From positions 124,001-188,000 of the forward strand of contig JAFDXR010000008.1 of NCBI GenBank assembly GCA_018267825.1: DNA of 64,000 nucleotides, read 5' to 3'. Source of the stretch: Bacteroidota bacterium (GTDB lineage Bacteria; Bacteroidota; Bacteroidia; B-17B0; Aurantibacillaceae). The notes under the pieces were generated by a model that saw only the letters and a program-made list of their open reading frames with translations, was not told the origin of the DNA and did no database searches. Made by a program: the position numbers and the translations under genes. Shown here piece by piece: positions 54,387 to 61,811 of the stretch (position 1 is the stretch's first letter; every line of letters begins with the position of its first letter).

Positions 54387-54410
54387 CAAATATAGACCTT
54401 CTCAAACATA
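54387..54410 (-). promoter_or_regulatory. Candidate -7 boxes of the eCIS operon
   Basis: On the minus strand TATGTTTG (54403-54410) and TATATTTG (54387-54394) both match TAnnTTTG. The first lies 5 bp downstream of the proximal dyad, so the dyad covers the spacer and -33 region. Neither has a clear TTG at 19 bp, which would fit a promoter that needs an activator. Confidence 0.5.
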
Positions 54411-54415
54411 TATAC

Positions 54416-54433
54416 ATGAGTATAAATACCTAT
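54416..54433 (-). promoter_or_regulatory. Dyad box A upstream of the eCIS promoter (16/18 to box B)
   Basis: ATGAGTATAAATACCTAT differs from box B only at positions 3 and 4. Its centre is 23 bp from that of box B, about two helical turns, so dimers could bind side by side. Confidence 0.6.
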
Positions 54434-54438
54434 TTTAT

Positions 54439-54456
54439 ATAGGTATAAATACCTAT
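54439..54456 (-). promoter_or_regulatory. Dyad box B upstream of the eCIS promoter
   Basis: ATAGGTATAAATACCTAT: perfect 8-bp arms around AA. The identical 18 bp occur at 59806-59823 before the cargo operon. Likely a dimer-binding operator. Confidence 0.7.
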
Positions 54457-54602
54457 GACAAAAAATGTTTTCATATCATTCATGAAAAATTAACCTGTGA
54501 TAAAAATTATTTTCCATCTTATGTTTCTTTTTTGCGCAGTCAATAACATTTTAATTTAAATTTATCCCACTATTAAAAAGACAAAATAGTTTTTGATCCT
54601 TC

Positions 54603-56654
54603 ATGCGATTCATTATTCTCATCCTGATCATTTTTTCCTGCATGGTCCCGGTCAAAATGACCGGCGAGGTGAGTACAATAAATTTCCGCACCGATAAAGA
54701 ATGGGTTACTACCGTGAACAGCAAAGACACCGTCCTCATTTCAAAGTTTTTGAAAAAGCTCGGAAAAGCCCTTAGTATCAAGGCAAAGCTGAGGGAGAAA
54801 GAAAAAAAACGTGTCGACGCCATCATTACCAAATATGTAAAAGAAGCGAACCTCATTTCAAGGCCCGATCTGAAACGAATCAATGATTCACTCGCAAAAA
54901 ATCATACGCTCACACTCGACTCGCTTTTGAAACTGGTTAATTCTTTCTCCGCGGAGAAGACAACTACAACTAAACAACTGAGTGAATTAAAAAAAGGGAT
55001 GGACTCCCTGAAGTCTGCAGAGCCGCCACAACCCAACGAGATCGAGATGGATAAGTTGGTCGACAATTTGTTGCCGCTCATCAAGGCAAAAGCGAGTGAA
55101 GAAGTTGCCACCGAACAAAAAAACAAAAAACTAAAAATCATCCGGTCCTTAATCAATAACCCGGAAGGCGTCACAGATACACTCGAGGTAAACGACAGTA
55201 TCTCCAAAAAACTCACACTGAAACTCACACGCAAACAGGTATTTGGTTTTCATCCGTACTGGCACAACAATCAGTATTACAGAAACTACAATTACAGCCT
55301 GCTGAGCACCTTGATTTACCTGGGTTACGAGTTGAACGGAAAAACAGGTGGCTATAAGGATATTCACGGATGGGATAAGGAAGAAGTAGTTCCGTATTCG
55401 AAACAAGAAAACTGCAATGTGCAGCTGGGTGTATTCTGCAGCAACAACGCGGAAGTACTTTCTTTTTTAAAAAACAATAAAGCACAGGAGAATTTTTGTG
55501 CGCAGATTATTGCACAGCTAGCTGCCAGGAACGGAGACGGTGTTAACATCATGCTCGGTTCGCCGGGAGGAGAAAGTCGCTTACGCCTTCTCAAGTTTAT
55601 CAAAACCCTGCATTCGCATCTGGCTGCAGCAAACCCGAAATACAAAATCAGCCTGACAATACCTGCCCTTGACAAATCCATGGATTACGACATCAAAGCC
55701 CTGGATCCGTTTGTGGAGTATTTTATTATCGACTTTACAAAAAAAACAAATAAAGGTCCTATCGCCCCGATCACTGGTGGTGATTACAGCCTGGATGCCA
55801 GTATTTCGCGCTACCTGAACACAAATGTTCCGGCTTCCAAGTTCATAGCCTGTATGCCCTACCATGGTGCACTTTGGAGCGGTGATCCGGTTGAAGAGTT
55901 TATAGATTACATTCCTTATAATGAAATTGCTGAATCTTACACAAATGATTATGGCATTGTATACGATAACATGAGTGCGCGAACGGATGTTGTATTCAAT
56001 AAAGTGGATACGGTAGAGCAACTATGGTTTGACGATTCAAAAACACTCTCTGCCAAATATGATTTTATACTCGACAACAACCTGAGTGGAATTGCTGTCT
56101 GGGCACTGGGTGATGATAATAACAAGCCGGAGTTATGGGATGCCATCATGGATAAAATGATCACGATAGATACAACCAGTGTTGTCATTCTGAAAACAAA
56201 GGAAACCAGGCCGCAAAAACTCTCGTTGTGGGCAAAAATAAAACGCGAACTCCAGCTCTACAAAATACTCTTTCAGCACCCCTGCGATTTCAATGCTACT
56301 GAAAAAGCGGAAATGCGTGGCGATGACTATATCAAATATGTAACCCTTGTTCTTTTCATTTTACTCTTCATCACCGGGCTTTTTACCATTTTAAAAGTCA
56401 GAGCATTGGGCGATGACTGGTCGAACCGAAGACTCTTTCTGAGTATCCTGATTATACTCGTGGTGCTTTGCATGATCTCTGTTCTGATGTTTTGTTTCCT
56501 CAATCCTGATCTGACCGCCTTCGGATTTCAGAATGGCTCCTGTGAAACGAGCTTCGGAACTATCCTCGTTGTACTTGGCATTGGGTTCTTCATCGGGCTT
56601 CTGGCTATGAAATTCCTGGTGATGCCCTTATTAAAACCAAAAGAAATTCCTTAA
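54603..56654 (+). CDS. Membrane-anchored GH18-like protein without catalytic residues
   Basis: 683 aa. An N-terminal signal or anchor (1-20) is followed by a charged, coil-forming region (about 40-190) with Lys/Glu and Leu heptads. The GH18-like barrel (about 205-535) has VFGFHPYWHNNQYYRNY at the first strand and GIAVWALGDDN at the last. Where chitinases have DGxDxDxE, this protein has DGVNIMLG (312-319), so the acid catalyst and two aspartates are missing. Three C-terminal membrane segments lie at about 580-602, 614-636 and 651-677. Divergent from the eCIS operon; it may bind glycan or peptidoglycan, or dock particles at the membrane (inference). Confidence 0.8.
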   Translation: MRFIILILIIFSCMVPVKMTGEVSTINFRTDKEWVTTVNSKDTVLISKFLKKLGKALSIKAKLREKEKKRVDAIITKYVKEANLISRPDLKRINDSLAKNHTLTLDSLLKLVNSFSAEKTTTTKQLSELKKGMDSLKSAEPPQPNEIEMDKLVDNLLPLIKAKASEEVATEQKNKKLKIIRSLINNPEGVTDTLEVNDSISKKLTLKLTRKQVFGFHPYWHNNQYYRNYNYSLLSTLIYLGYELNGKTGGYKDIHGWDKEEVVPYSKQENCNVQLGVFCSNNAEVLSFLKNNKAQENFCAQIIAQLAARNGDGVNIMLGSPGGESRLRLLKFIKTLHSHLAAANPKYKISLTIPALDKSMDYDIKALDPFVEYFIIDFTKKTNKGPIAPITGGDYSLDASISRYLNTNVPASKFIACMPYHGALWSGDPVEEFIDYIPYNEIAESYTNDYGIVYDNMSARTDVVFNKVDTVEQLWFDDSKTLSAKYDFILDNNLSGIAVWALGDDNNKPELWDAIMDKMITIDTTSVVILKTKETRPQKLSLWAKIKRELQLYKILFQHPCDFNATEKAEMRGDDYIKYVTLVLFILLFITGLFTILKVRALGDDWSNRRLFLSILIILVVLCMISVLMFCFLNPDLTAFGFQNGSCETSFGTILVVLGIGFFIGLLAMKFLVMPLLKPKEIP

Positions 56655-56665
56655 TCGTTTCTGTC

Positions 56666-57277
56666 ATGAATCTCCCGGACTCCGTACTTCTGCGTAAATA
56701 CCACCTTGAGAAAATGCGCTTGCATGGTGCACATTCCACACGCGCCCTCGGCTGGGAAACAGCTTTCGGACAAAAGGCGCGCTTCGATGCACTTGCTGAA
56801 TGCCTGGGTGATCTCACCGGAAAATCCATACTTGATGCAGGATGTGGTCATGGTGATTTTCGCGGATACCTCGACTCCCGTTTCGAAGGCCTGCGTTATG
56901 CGGGTGTGGATATGATCGATGAATTCCTTGATATTGCTATTGAGCGCTACAGTCACTATCCCGAAACGAGTTTCTACGCGGGTAATTTTCTCAGCTCACC
57001 ATTACCTGTCATGGATTTTATTATTGCAAGTGGCTCGCTCAACTACCGCAGTGCTGATCCTGACTTCGTTTTCAAAACGATTAGCAACCTGTTTCAGAAG
57101 TGCCGTTGCGGGCTTGTATTTAACCTGTTACGAAATACGAGTGTTCCGATGGGTATGCTGGTAGGTTATGATCCTGAGGTGATCCTGGCACATTGCCGGA
57201 AACTTTCCGAAAAGGTTGAATTCAGAGATGGGTACTACGGTGAAGACTATACGATTGGGTTATTCAGGGGAGTTTAA
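56666..57277 (+). CDS. Class I SAM-dependent methyltransferase
   Basis: 203 aa. Motif I is ILDAGCGHGDF (about 54-64), the acidic end of beta-2 is YAGVDMIDEF, and the post-motif region MDFIIASGSLNYR corresponds to motif IV. Substrate unknown; this is the small-molecule or side-chain type (no RNA- or DNA-binding extension). It is 11 bp after the GH18-like gene and transcribed with it, and ends facing the cargo genes. Confidence 0.8.
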   Translation: MNLPDSVLLRKYHLEKMRLHGAHSTRALGWETAFGQKARFDALAECLGDLTGKSILDAGCGHGDFRGYLDSRFEGLRYAGVDMIDEFLDIAIERYSHYPETSFYAGNFLSSPLPVMDFIIASGSLNYRSADPDFVFKTISNLFQKCRCGLVFNLLRNTSVPMGMLVGYDPEVILAHCRKLSEKVEFRDGYYGEDYTIGLFRGV

Positions 57278-57298
57278 AGAACGGATTTTTTTCCGCAT

Positions 57299-57937
57299 TT
57301 AATCTTCATCATTGTCATCCTCCTGCCATTTTGAAAATCCGCCGGTATGCCCGAATCCGCCATGAACATGCATATCTACAAGTTCCATATTGTATTTAGC
57401 ATCCTGATGGTGCCATGTCCAGGTTCCTTTCCGTGAGCTTTTACTGATAGATGCGGCTTCATCCCCTAAAGCAAAATGCTTTGCCCGTGACATATCCGGC
57501 ACGTCATCTTTACTCAATCCGTTTTTCACGGCTTGAGCGCCAATCTCAACACTCGCTCTTACAGGATTTGTGCCTTTGTCTATAGACCCCGGATAGATAT
57601 TGGATGAGAACGAATTAATGGCGTCACCGCTTTTGGCAAAGCGAAACCATTTCAGTCCCTGGGTTGGTGTCTGAATTTTCTTACTACTGGTTTCACTGGA
57701 ATTGCCATCCTCTTTATTTTCCCTTACATCTGTTTTCTGCTGGATAACGGCAGATGAAAAAACCGCCTGAACAGGATTGGATAAATAACCCGACTGCATG
57801 GAAATGTCTGCAGCCTTATCATCTTTACACTGCATCAGGCTTACTGCCGGAAGTGAAGCGCCACCATGAGCGGTTTCCGCAGAACGATTATTACTCTGCG
57901 AATTCGCGTGGAGGTTTTCTGTCTTTCTCTGAAACAT
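57299..57937 (-). CDS. Putative eCIS cargo toxin: WHH-type HNH nuclease
   Basis: 212 aa. The C-terminal 40 residues hold GTWTWHHQDAKYNMELVDM and HVHGGFGHTGG, with Trp175-His176-His177. This is the signature of the WHH branch of HNH/Endo VII toxins found at the ends of polymorphic toxins. The N-terminal half is low-complexity (Ser, Asn, Gln, Lys), with LPAVSLMQ and VIQQK pieces recalling the N-terminus of the neighbouring eDUF4157 protein, and may be a loading region. ATG 57937 is used; a TTG three codons upstream is possible. No obvious immunity gene lies beside it. 61 bp after the eDUF4157 gene. Confidence 0.75.
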   Translation of the reverse strand: MFQRKTENLHANSQSNNRSAETAHGGASLPAVSLMQCKDDKAADISMQSGYLSNPVQAVFSSAVIQQKTDVRENKEDGNSSETSSKKIQTPTQGLKWFRFAKSGDAINSFSSNIYPGSIDKGTNPVRASVEIGAQAVKNGLSKDDVPDMSRAKHFALGDEAASISKSSRKGTWTWHHQDAKYNMELVDMHVHGGFGHTGGFSKWQEDDNDED

Positions 57938-57998
57938 CGAAATCAATTTGTGTTAATGCTGTCCGTTTCCGGGATTTACCATATCACCTGAAAAATTA

Positions 57999-59747
57999 TC
58001 AACTGGAAGAAACCTTATAATTGTTTCCTGCTACCCGGTTTGTCGTTAGCCACTCTTCAGCGGCTCCGTTGCTAAGGCTCGGTTTCACCCACTTTTTCAG
58101 TTTCTCATTGGTTACCTTATGTCCCACTTTTTCAGTCTGGGTGTCTGAAGTCGCTGTATCATCTTCCTCTTCCTCCGATTTAACAAGTACCTGTTCTATC
58201 GCTTTTCTTAATTCTCCCCAGTCATCCAGCGTAATAGGTACTTCTTTGGTCGCCTGTTTGTAATTTCCTTCCGTCCTGATCAAAACAAGGAGGTACTGTA
58301 ACTGGCTTTCATTTAATGTAGCCAGCCGATTCAAAGAATTATCAACCCCTTCATGCTTATTCCAACTTGACGTGTGATCCTTTGTTTTGGCAGAATCACC
58401 CGGTTCTGCCCGTTTCTGAGGAATCGAATTAATGAGTCGGTGAACGACTTTTTTTGTTTCGCCTTCCCCGGTTTCCGCATAACATTCGAAAGAACCGGCT
58501 GCGTTTGGCACACCTTCCGTATCACCTACCTTTACAACACCACCTTCCTGCCTTGCCGTTACTCTATAGGTTACTTTTTTACCATCGATCACCCATTGCT
58601 TTACATGGTTTTCCACATAGTTCAGGTGATCGCCATTAGCATGACCTGTGATCGGAAAAAGATTCGGCGCTACGTTTGGTCCGCCGATATTGGCATTCAA
58701 TAAATGGCCACGAACCCAGTGCTTGCCACCCGGATCCCAGTAGTGTTTCAAACTGTCATACATGTCTTTCTGAAACGACGATTGTGCATCAGAGCCTTTC
58801 AACTCTTCCGCCGGATCAATTTTCGCAACCATCGTTCCCCCAACTTCTTTGGTTTCTACCGATTCCGTTTCCTTATCCATATAACTGAAATTCTGTGAGG
58901 TCCATTCCACTTCCGTTTTCAATTGTATGGGTTGAAGCTGAAACGGCTTAAGCCCATTTTCTGTCGTGTTATTTACCTTTTGTACAACAAGCTGTGCTGC
59001 CTTCGCTCCCATCACATCCGCTTCATGCTCCAGTCCAGGATCATCATTCACAGCGACCCCTGCTTTCATTTGCTTAGTAGCCTGCACGCGACCCTGCCTT
59101 TGCTGTACCACATGCCAGGCCTCATGCGGCAGGTGTTTTTCCTGGCCCTGTCCAATATGAATATCATTCCCCTGCGCATACGCCAGGGCATTTAGTTGTG
59201 CCGGCTGAGAAGAGTTGTAATGTACTTTCACATCACCCATATCCATTCCGGAAAGGTTTTCGATTCCCGATTTCAGGTTATCCGGCATCCCCGTTTTATT
59301 TTCGACACGTTGTACAGGCGGTTTCATCTGCAGCTCCTCTTCAGGCTTTTCAAACTGAAAAGGTGCCTGCTTCATCTGCAATTCCTCATCCTTACCTGCA
59401 AGCTGCGTCAGGGCCTCCTTTTTTTGTAATTCTTCTTCAGGGTCTACCATTTGGAAAGGCGCCTGCTTCATCTGCAACTCTTCGTCTTTGTTCGCCAGCT
59501 GGGCCGGGGCACTTTTCTTCTGAAGTTCTTCTTCCGGATTCACCATCTGAAAAGGTGCCTGTTTCATCTGCAACTCTTCATCCTTACCGGCAAACTGAGC
59601 CGGAGCGCTTTTCTTCTGGAGTTCTTCTTCAGGTGCTGCTTTTTGTATGAGTCCCACAGCTGATTTTTTTTGCAAAGCCATGTTTCCGGAGTCTTTTTCA
59701 GTCGGCGAAACAGATTTTTTTGATGCGGATTCTCTTATATATCCCAT
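57999..59747 (-). CDS. Putative eCIS cargo toxin: eDUF4157 domain plus RGH-type nuclease region
   Basis: 582 aa. Residues 39-142 are three and a quarter repeats of 32 residues (PEEELQKK...KDEELQMKQAPFQ). The eDUF4157 metalloprotease-like domain (about 150-260) has MDMGDVKVHYNSSQPAQLNA and the zinc motif HEAWHVVQQRQGRV (His208). After a linker, KHWVRGHLLNANIGG (Arg346-Gly-His348) and PNLFPITGHANGDHLNYVE resemble DNA/RNA non-specific endonucleases. The last 130 residues are acidic and unassigned. eDUF4157 is strongly associated with eCIS loci in surveys of these systems. Its upstream region has the same 18-bp dyad as the machine operon. Confidence 0.8.
   Translation of the reverse strand: MGYIRESASKKSVSPTEKDSGNMALQKKSAVGLIQKAAPEEELQKKSAPAQFAGKDEELQMKQAPFQMVNPEEELQKKSAPAQLANKDEELQMKQAPFQMVDPEEELQKKEALTQLAGKDEELQMKQAPFQFEKPEEELQMKPPVQRVENKTGMPDNLKSGIENLSGMDMGDVKVHYNSSQPAQLNALAYAQGNDIHIGQGQEKHLPHEAWHVVQQRQGRVQATKQMKAGVAVNDDPGLEHEADVMGAKAAQLVVQKVNNTTENGLKPFQLQPIQLKTEVEWTSQNFSYMDKETESVETKEVGGTMVAKIDPAEELKGSDAQSSFQKDMYDSLKHYWDPGGKHWVRGHLLNANIGGPNVAPNLFPITGHANGDHLNYVENHVKQWVIDGKKVTYRVTARQEGGVVKVGDTEGVPNAAGSFECYAETGEGETKKVVHRLINSIPQKRAEPGDSAKTKDHTSSWNKHEGVDNSLNRLATLNESQLQYLLVLIRTEGNYKQATKEVPITLDDWGELRKAIEQVLVKSEEEEDDTATSDTQTEKVGHKVTNEKLKKWVKPSLSNGAAEEWLTTNRVAGNNYKVSSS
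59322..59633 (-). repeat. 96-bp coding tandem repeats in the eDUF4157 toxin
   Basis: Three full units and part of a fourth, each coding for 32 residues with alternating EEELQKK and DEELQMK blocks. The units are well conserved at the DNA level, so copy number could change by recombination. Confidence 0.8.
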
Positions 59748-59805
59748 GTTGAATTAAATGAGGGTGGATGCTCCTGTAAAATAAGTTTTTTTAAATGAGA
59801 TATTC

Positions 59806-59823
59806 ATAGGTATAAATACCTAT
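59806..59823 (-). promoter_or_regulatory. Dyad box C upstream of the cargo operon
   Basis: ATAGGTATAAATACCTAT, identical over 18 bp to box B at 54439-54456, with CTATTTTA continuing as at box A. It is 59 bp before ATG 59747. A weak -7-like TATCTCAT (59795-59802) lies 3 bp downstream on the minus strand, the same layout as at the eCIS promoter. Confidence 0.7.
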
Positions 59824-59846
59824 TTTACGGTTTTCTTGAAAAAGCC

Positions 59847-59881
59847 ATTCAACCAAAGGAAACATTTCCAAAAAGTTGAAT
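59847..59881. repeat. Nested inverted repeat
   Basis: Outer arms ATTCAAC (59847-59853) and GTTGAAT (59875-59881) enclose inner arms GGAAA (59858-59862) and TTTCC (59865-59869). It lies between the cargo operon and the leader of the rtcB operon, 24 bp from dyad box C. It is not followed by a U-run; a binding site or a weak bidirectional structure is possible. Apart from this and dyad box C I see nothing in 59748-60016. Confidence 0.5.
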
Positions 59882-60016
59882 CACTCAATGCAAAGTTCCA
59901 TGTACAATATTTATAAAAAGTATAAATAGGCTTCGAAAGCATTGATTTTACAGGTGTTTGAAACGATATTCTCCTTGTATAAACAAAATATCTTCACTCG
60001 TTTCTCAGAAAAAACT

Positions 60017-60047
60017 CTTGACAAACTGTTTTTTTGAGTTACATTTG
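60017..60047 (+). promoter_or_regulatory. Promoter of the leader unit before rtcB
   Basis: CTTG (60017-60020), 19 bp, then TACATTTG (60040-60047): a strong -33/-7 pair. Transcription should begin at about 60054. Confidence 0.75.
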
Positions 60048-60102
60048 CATCCGAATTTATCCATAACAGATGTTTAACAATAAAAAAACGGAGGATAAAA
60101 CA

Positions 60103-60135
60103 ATGATGGTCAACTTAACACATATCAAGCCTTAA
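60103..60135 (+). CDS. Ten-codon leader ORF
   Basis: Reads MMVNLTHIKP then TAA. It is preceded by CGGAGGATAAAACA, an unusually good Shine-Dalgarno sequence for this phylum. It lies between a strong promoter and a terminator, upstream of rtcB-prfH. It could be a leader peptide whose translation controls read-through, or a tiny protein on a small RNA. Confidence 0.45.
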   Translation: MMVNLTHIKP

Positions 60136-60165
60136 GTCCGGAGCCCCGGTAAATTCTATATTTAC

Positions 60166-60191
60166 AGCCCGGCCTTACGCCGGGTTTTTTA
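60166..60191 (+). terminator. Terminator or attenuator after the leader ORF
   Basis: CCCGGC (60168-60173), loop CTTAC, GCCGGG (60179-60184), then six T. A second hairpin precedes it (GTAAAT/ATTTAC around 60149-60165). Because no strong promoter is visible between here and rtcB at 60341, it may be a regulated attenuator. A dyad ATACGTGCGTAT lies at 60246-60257. Confidence 0.7.
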
Positions 60192-60340
60192 TTTCCGAAA
60201 ATTCCCGGAAACAATTCAATTTTTTAAAAAAACTGAATGCTGAGCATACGTGCGTATAAACCGCACGCCGGTTTTTCGTAACCTGTACAAACCAGGATAC
60301 CCTGAATACCTATGTCCATCATTCAACAAAACCAATAATC

Positions 60341-61744
60341 ATGGGAAAGAATCGCATGAAGGGAAAGCATCTGCGTAAGATTGATTTTCCTTCAGACATA
60401 GCCAAAAGTACGGCTATCAATATCATGATGAAGCATTACAAACATGCTTCCATGGAAGAAAAGTTAAATAACATACAAAACGTTCTTTTAAATCCTGACA
60501 ATTACCTGGAACACGAATTCCTGATGCCACTGGCACGGGCCATAAGCGGAAAACCAAAACTGAAAACCGATTATGAAGTGCATATGCTTAAAAAATCTGG
60601 TCATTTCAGTCTGTTTGGCGAACGCTACATTGCACACAATGCCTATACGCAAATGGAATCTGCCATTCGCCTGCCTGTTGCTGCGAAAGGCGCGCTGATG
60701 CCGGACGCCCATCATGGCTATGGCTTACCGATAGGCGGTGTACTCGGAACAGTAAATTCTGTGATCCCCTTTGGTGTAGGCCTCGATATAGGTTGCCGCA
60801 TGGCCCTGAGCATTTATGAGATGCCCGGGAATTACATTGAGAAAAAACAATATGATCTCAAAAAAGCGCTGCAACGCTATACACATTTCGGCAATGAAGG
60901 GACACTCGACTTTGAAGTGGATCACCCGGTTCTGGAGCGTCCTGAATTTCAGCAAACTGAATTGTTGAAGCGCCTGCATGGAAAAGCCTGGTATCAGCTG
61001 GGTTCATCAGGTACCGGCAATCACTTTGTTGAATTTGGTGTCGTTCAGATCGACAGTGAAAATACACTGGGATTAAACGCCGGAACCTATACTGGCCTAC
61101 TGTCGCACAGCGGCTCAAGGGGTATGGGGGCCGCCATTGCTGCCATGTTTACAAAAACCGCCACTCAAAAATGTCGCCTGCCAAAAGAAGCACAGGCACT
61201 GGCATGGCTGAGTCTTGATGAAGAGGCCGGGCAGGAGTACTGGATGTCGATGAACCTGGCAGGCGATTATGCCAAAGCATGCCACGATGTTATTCACCGG
61301 AATATGGAACGCGTGCTTGGTTTAAAGGCCGTTCGAAAGGTAGAAAACCATCATAACTTCGCCTGGAAAGAAATACATGACGGCCAGGAACTTATTGTCC
61401 ATCGCAAAGGAGCCACACCAGCCGCCAAAGGCGAACTCGGGATTATTCCCGGAAGTATGACCAGCCGCGGGTTTATTGTGAGTGGCCTCGGTCATGAAGC
61501 ATCGCTCAACTCAGCATCGCATGGCGCCGGCAGAAAGCTATCCAGAAAAGAAGCACGTGAGAGTGTTACCAAATCGCAAATGAACAAACAGCTGAATGAA
61601 GCAGGCATTACACTGATCGGTGGAAGCGTGGAAGAATCCACATATGCCTACAAAGACATCGAAGCTGTAATTGCCAGCCAGCAGGAGCTTGTTCATATTG
61701 AAGGGACATTCACACCAAAAATTGTCAGAATGAATAAAAGCTAA
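60341..61744 (+). CDS. rtcB: RNA-splicing ligase RtcB (RtcB2 type by context)
   Basis: 467 aa, longer than the 408-residue E. coli RtcB because of an N-terminal extension of about 60-90 residues. It joins 2',3'-cyclic phosphate (or 3'-phosphate) ends to 5'-OH ends using GTP and Mn2+. Motifs: DAHHGYGLPIGGVLG, GLDIGCRMA (metal Cys), HFVEF, HSGSRGMG, VENHHNF and the guanylylated histidine in SHGAGR (His394). It is followed after 67 bp by prfH, the gene pair linked to repair of ribosomes cut in the decoding centre. The start ATG 60341 has a weak ribosome-binding site. Confidence 0.93.
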   Translation: MGKNRMKGKHLRKIDFPSDIAKSTAINIMMKHYKHASMEEKLNNIQNVLLNPDNYLEHEFLMPLARAISGKPKLKTDYEVHMLKKSGHFSLFGERYIAHNAYTQMESAIRLPVAAKGALMPDAHHGYGLPIGGVLGTVNSVIPFGVGLDIGCRMALSIYEMPGNYIEKKQYDLKKALQRYTHFGNEGTLDFEVDHPVLERPEFQQTELLKRLHGKAWYQLGSSGTGNHFVEFGVVQIDSENTLGLNAGTYTGLLSHSGSRGMGAAIAAMFTKTATQKCRLPKEAQALAWLSLDEEAGQEYWMSMNLAGDYAKACHDVIHRNMERVLGLKAVRKVENHHNFAWKEIHDGQELIVHRKGATPAAKGELGIIPGSMTSRGFIVSGLGHEASLNSASHGAGRKLSRKEARESVTKSQMNKQLNEAGITLIGGSVEESTYAYKDIEAVIASQQELVHIEGTFTPKIVRMNKS

Positions 61745-61811
61745 AACGCTGGTAAAGCCCGGGATGCGCAACCATGTATCATCCCGGGTAAGCCGGCCAA
61801 CAATTAAAAAA

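Larger units (their letters stand above)
54166..54602. promoter_or_regulatory. Divergent control region of the eCIS operon and the GH18-like gene
   Basis: 437 bp without a gene. For the minus strand it holds two tandem 18-bp dyads, two TAnnTTTG boxes beside them and a structured leader. The leader contains a hairpin TTTTTCGC/GCGAAAAA (54351-54358, 54369-54376) and a near-direct repeat CTGACATTTCAG / CTGACATTCCGG (54329 and 54358). For the plus strand, TAGTTTTTG (54588-54596) precedes ATG 54603 by 6 nt. Confidence 0.6.

Noticed and set aside
59322-59633. CRISPR-like periodic repeats
   Set aside because: The 96-bp units have no spacers and are in frame within the toxin gene, coding for a 32-residue repeat.
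59917-59933. Half-site-like AAGTATAAATAGGCT near the cargo promoter
   Set aside because: Only the central TATAAATA is shared; both arms are wrong, and such A/T words are common in these gaps.
60192-60340. Sigma-54 promoter for an RtcR-type regulator before rtcB
   Set aside because: No TGGC-N-TTGC arrangement with correct spacing is present.
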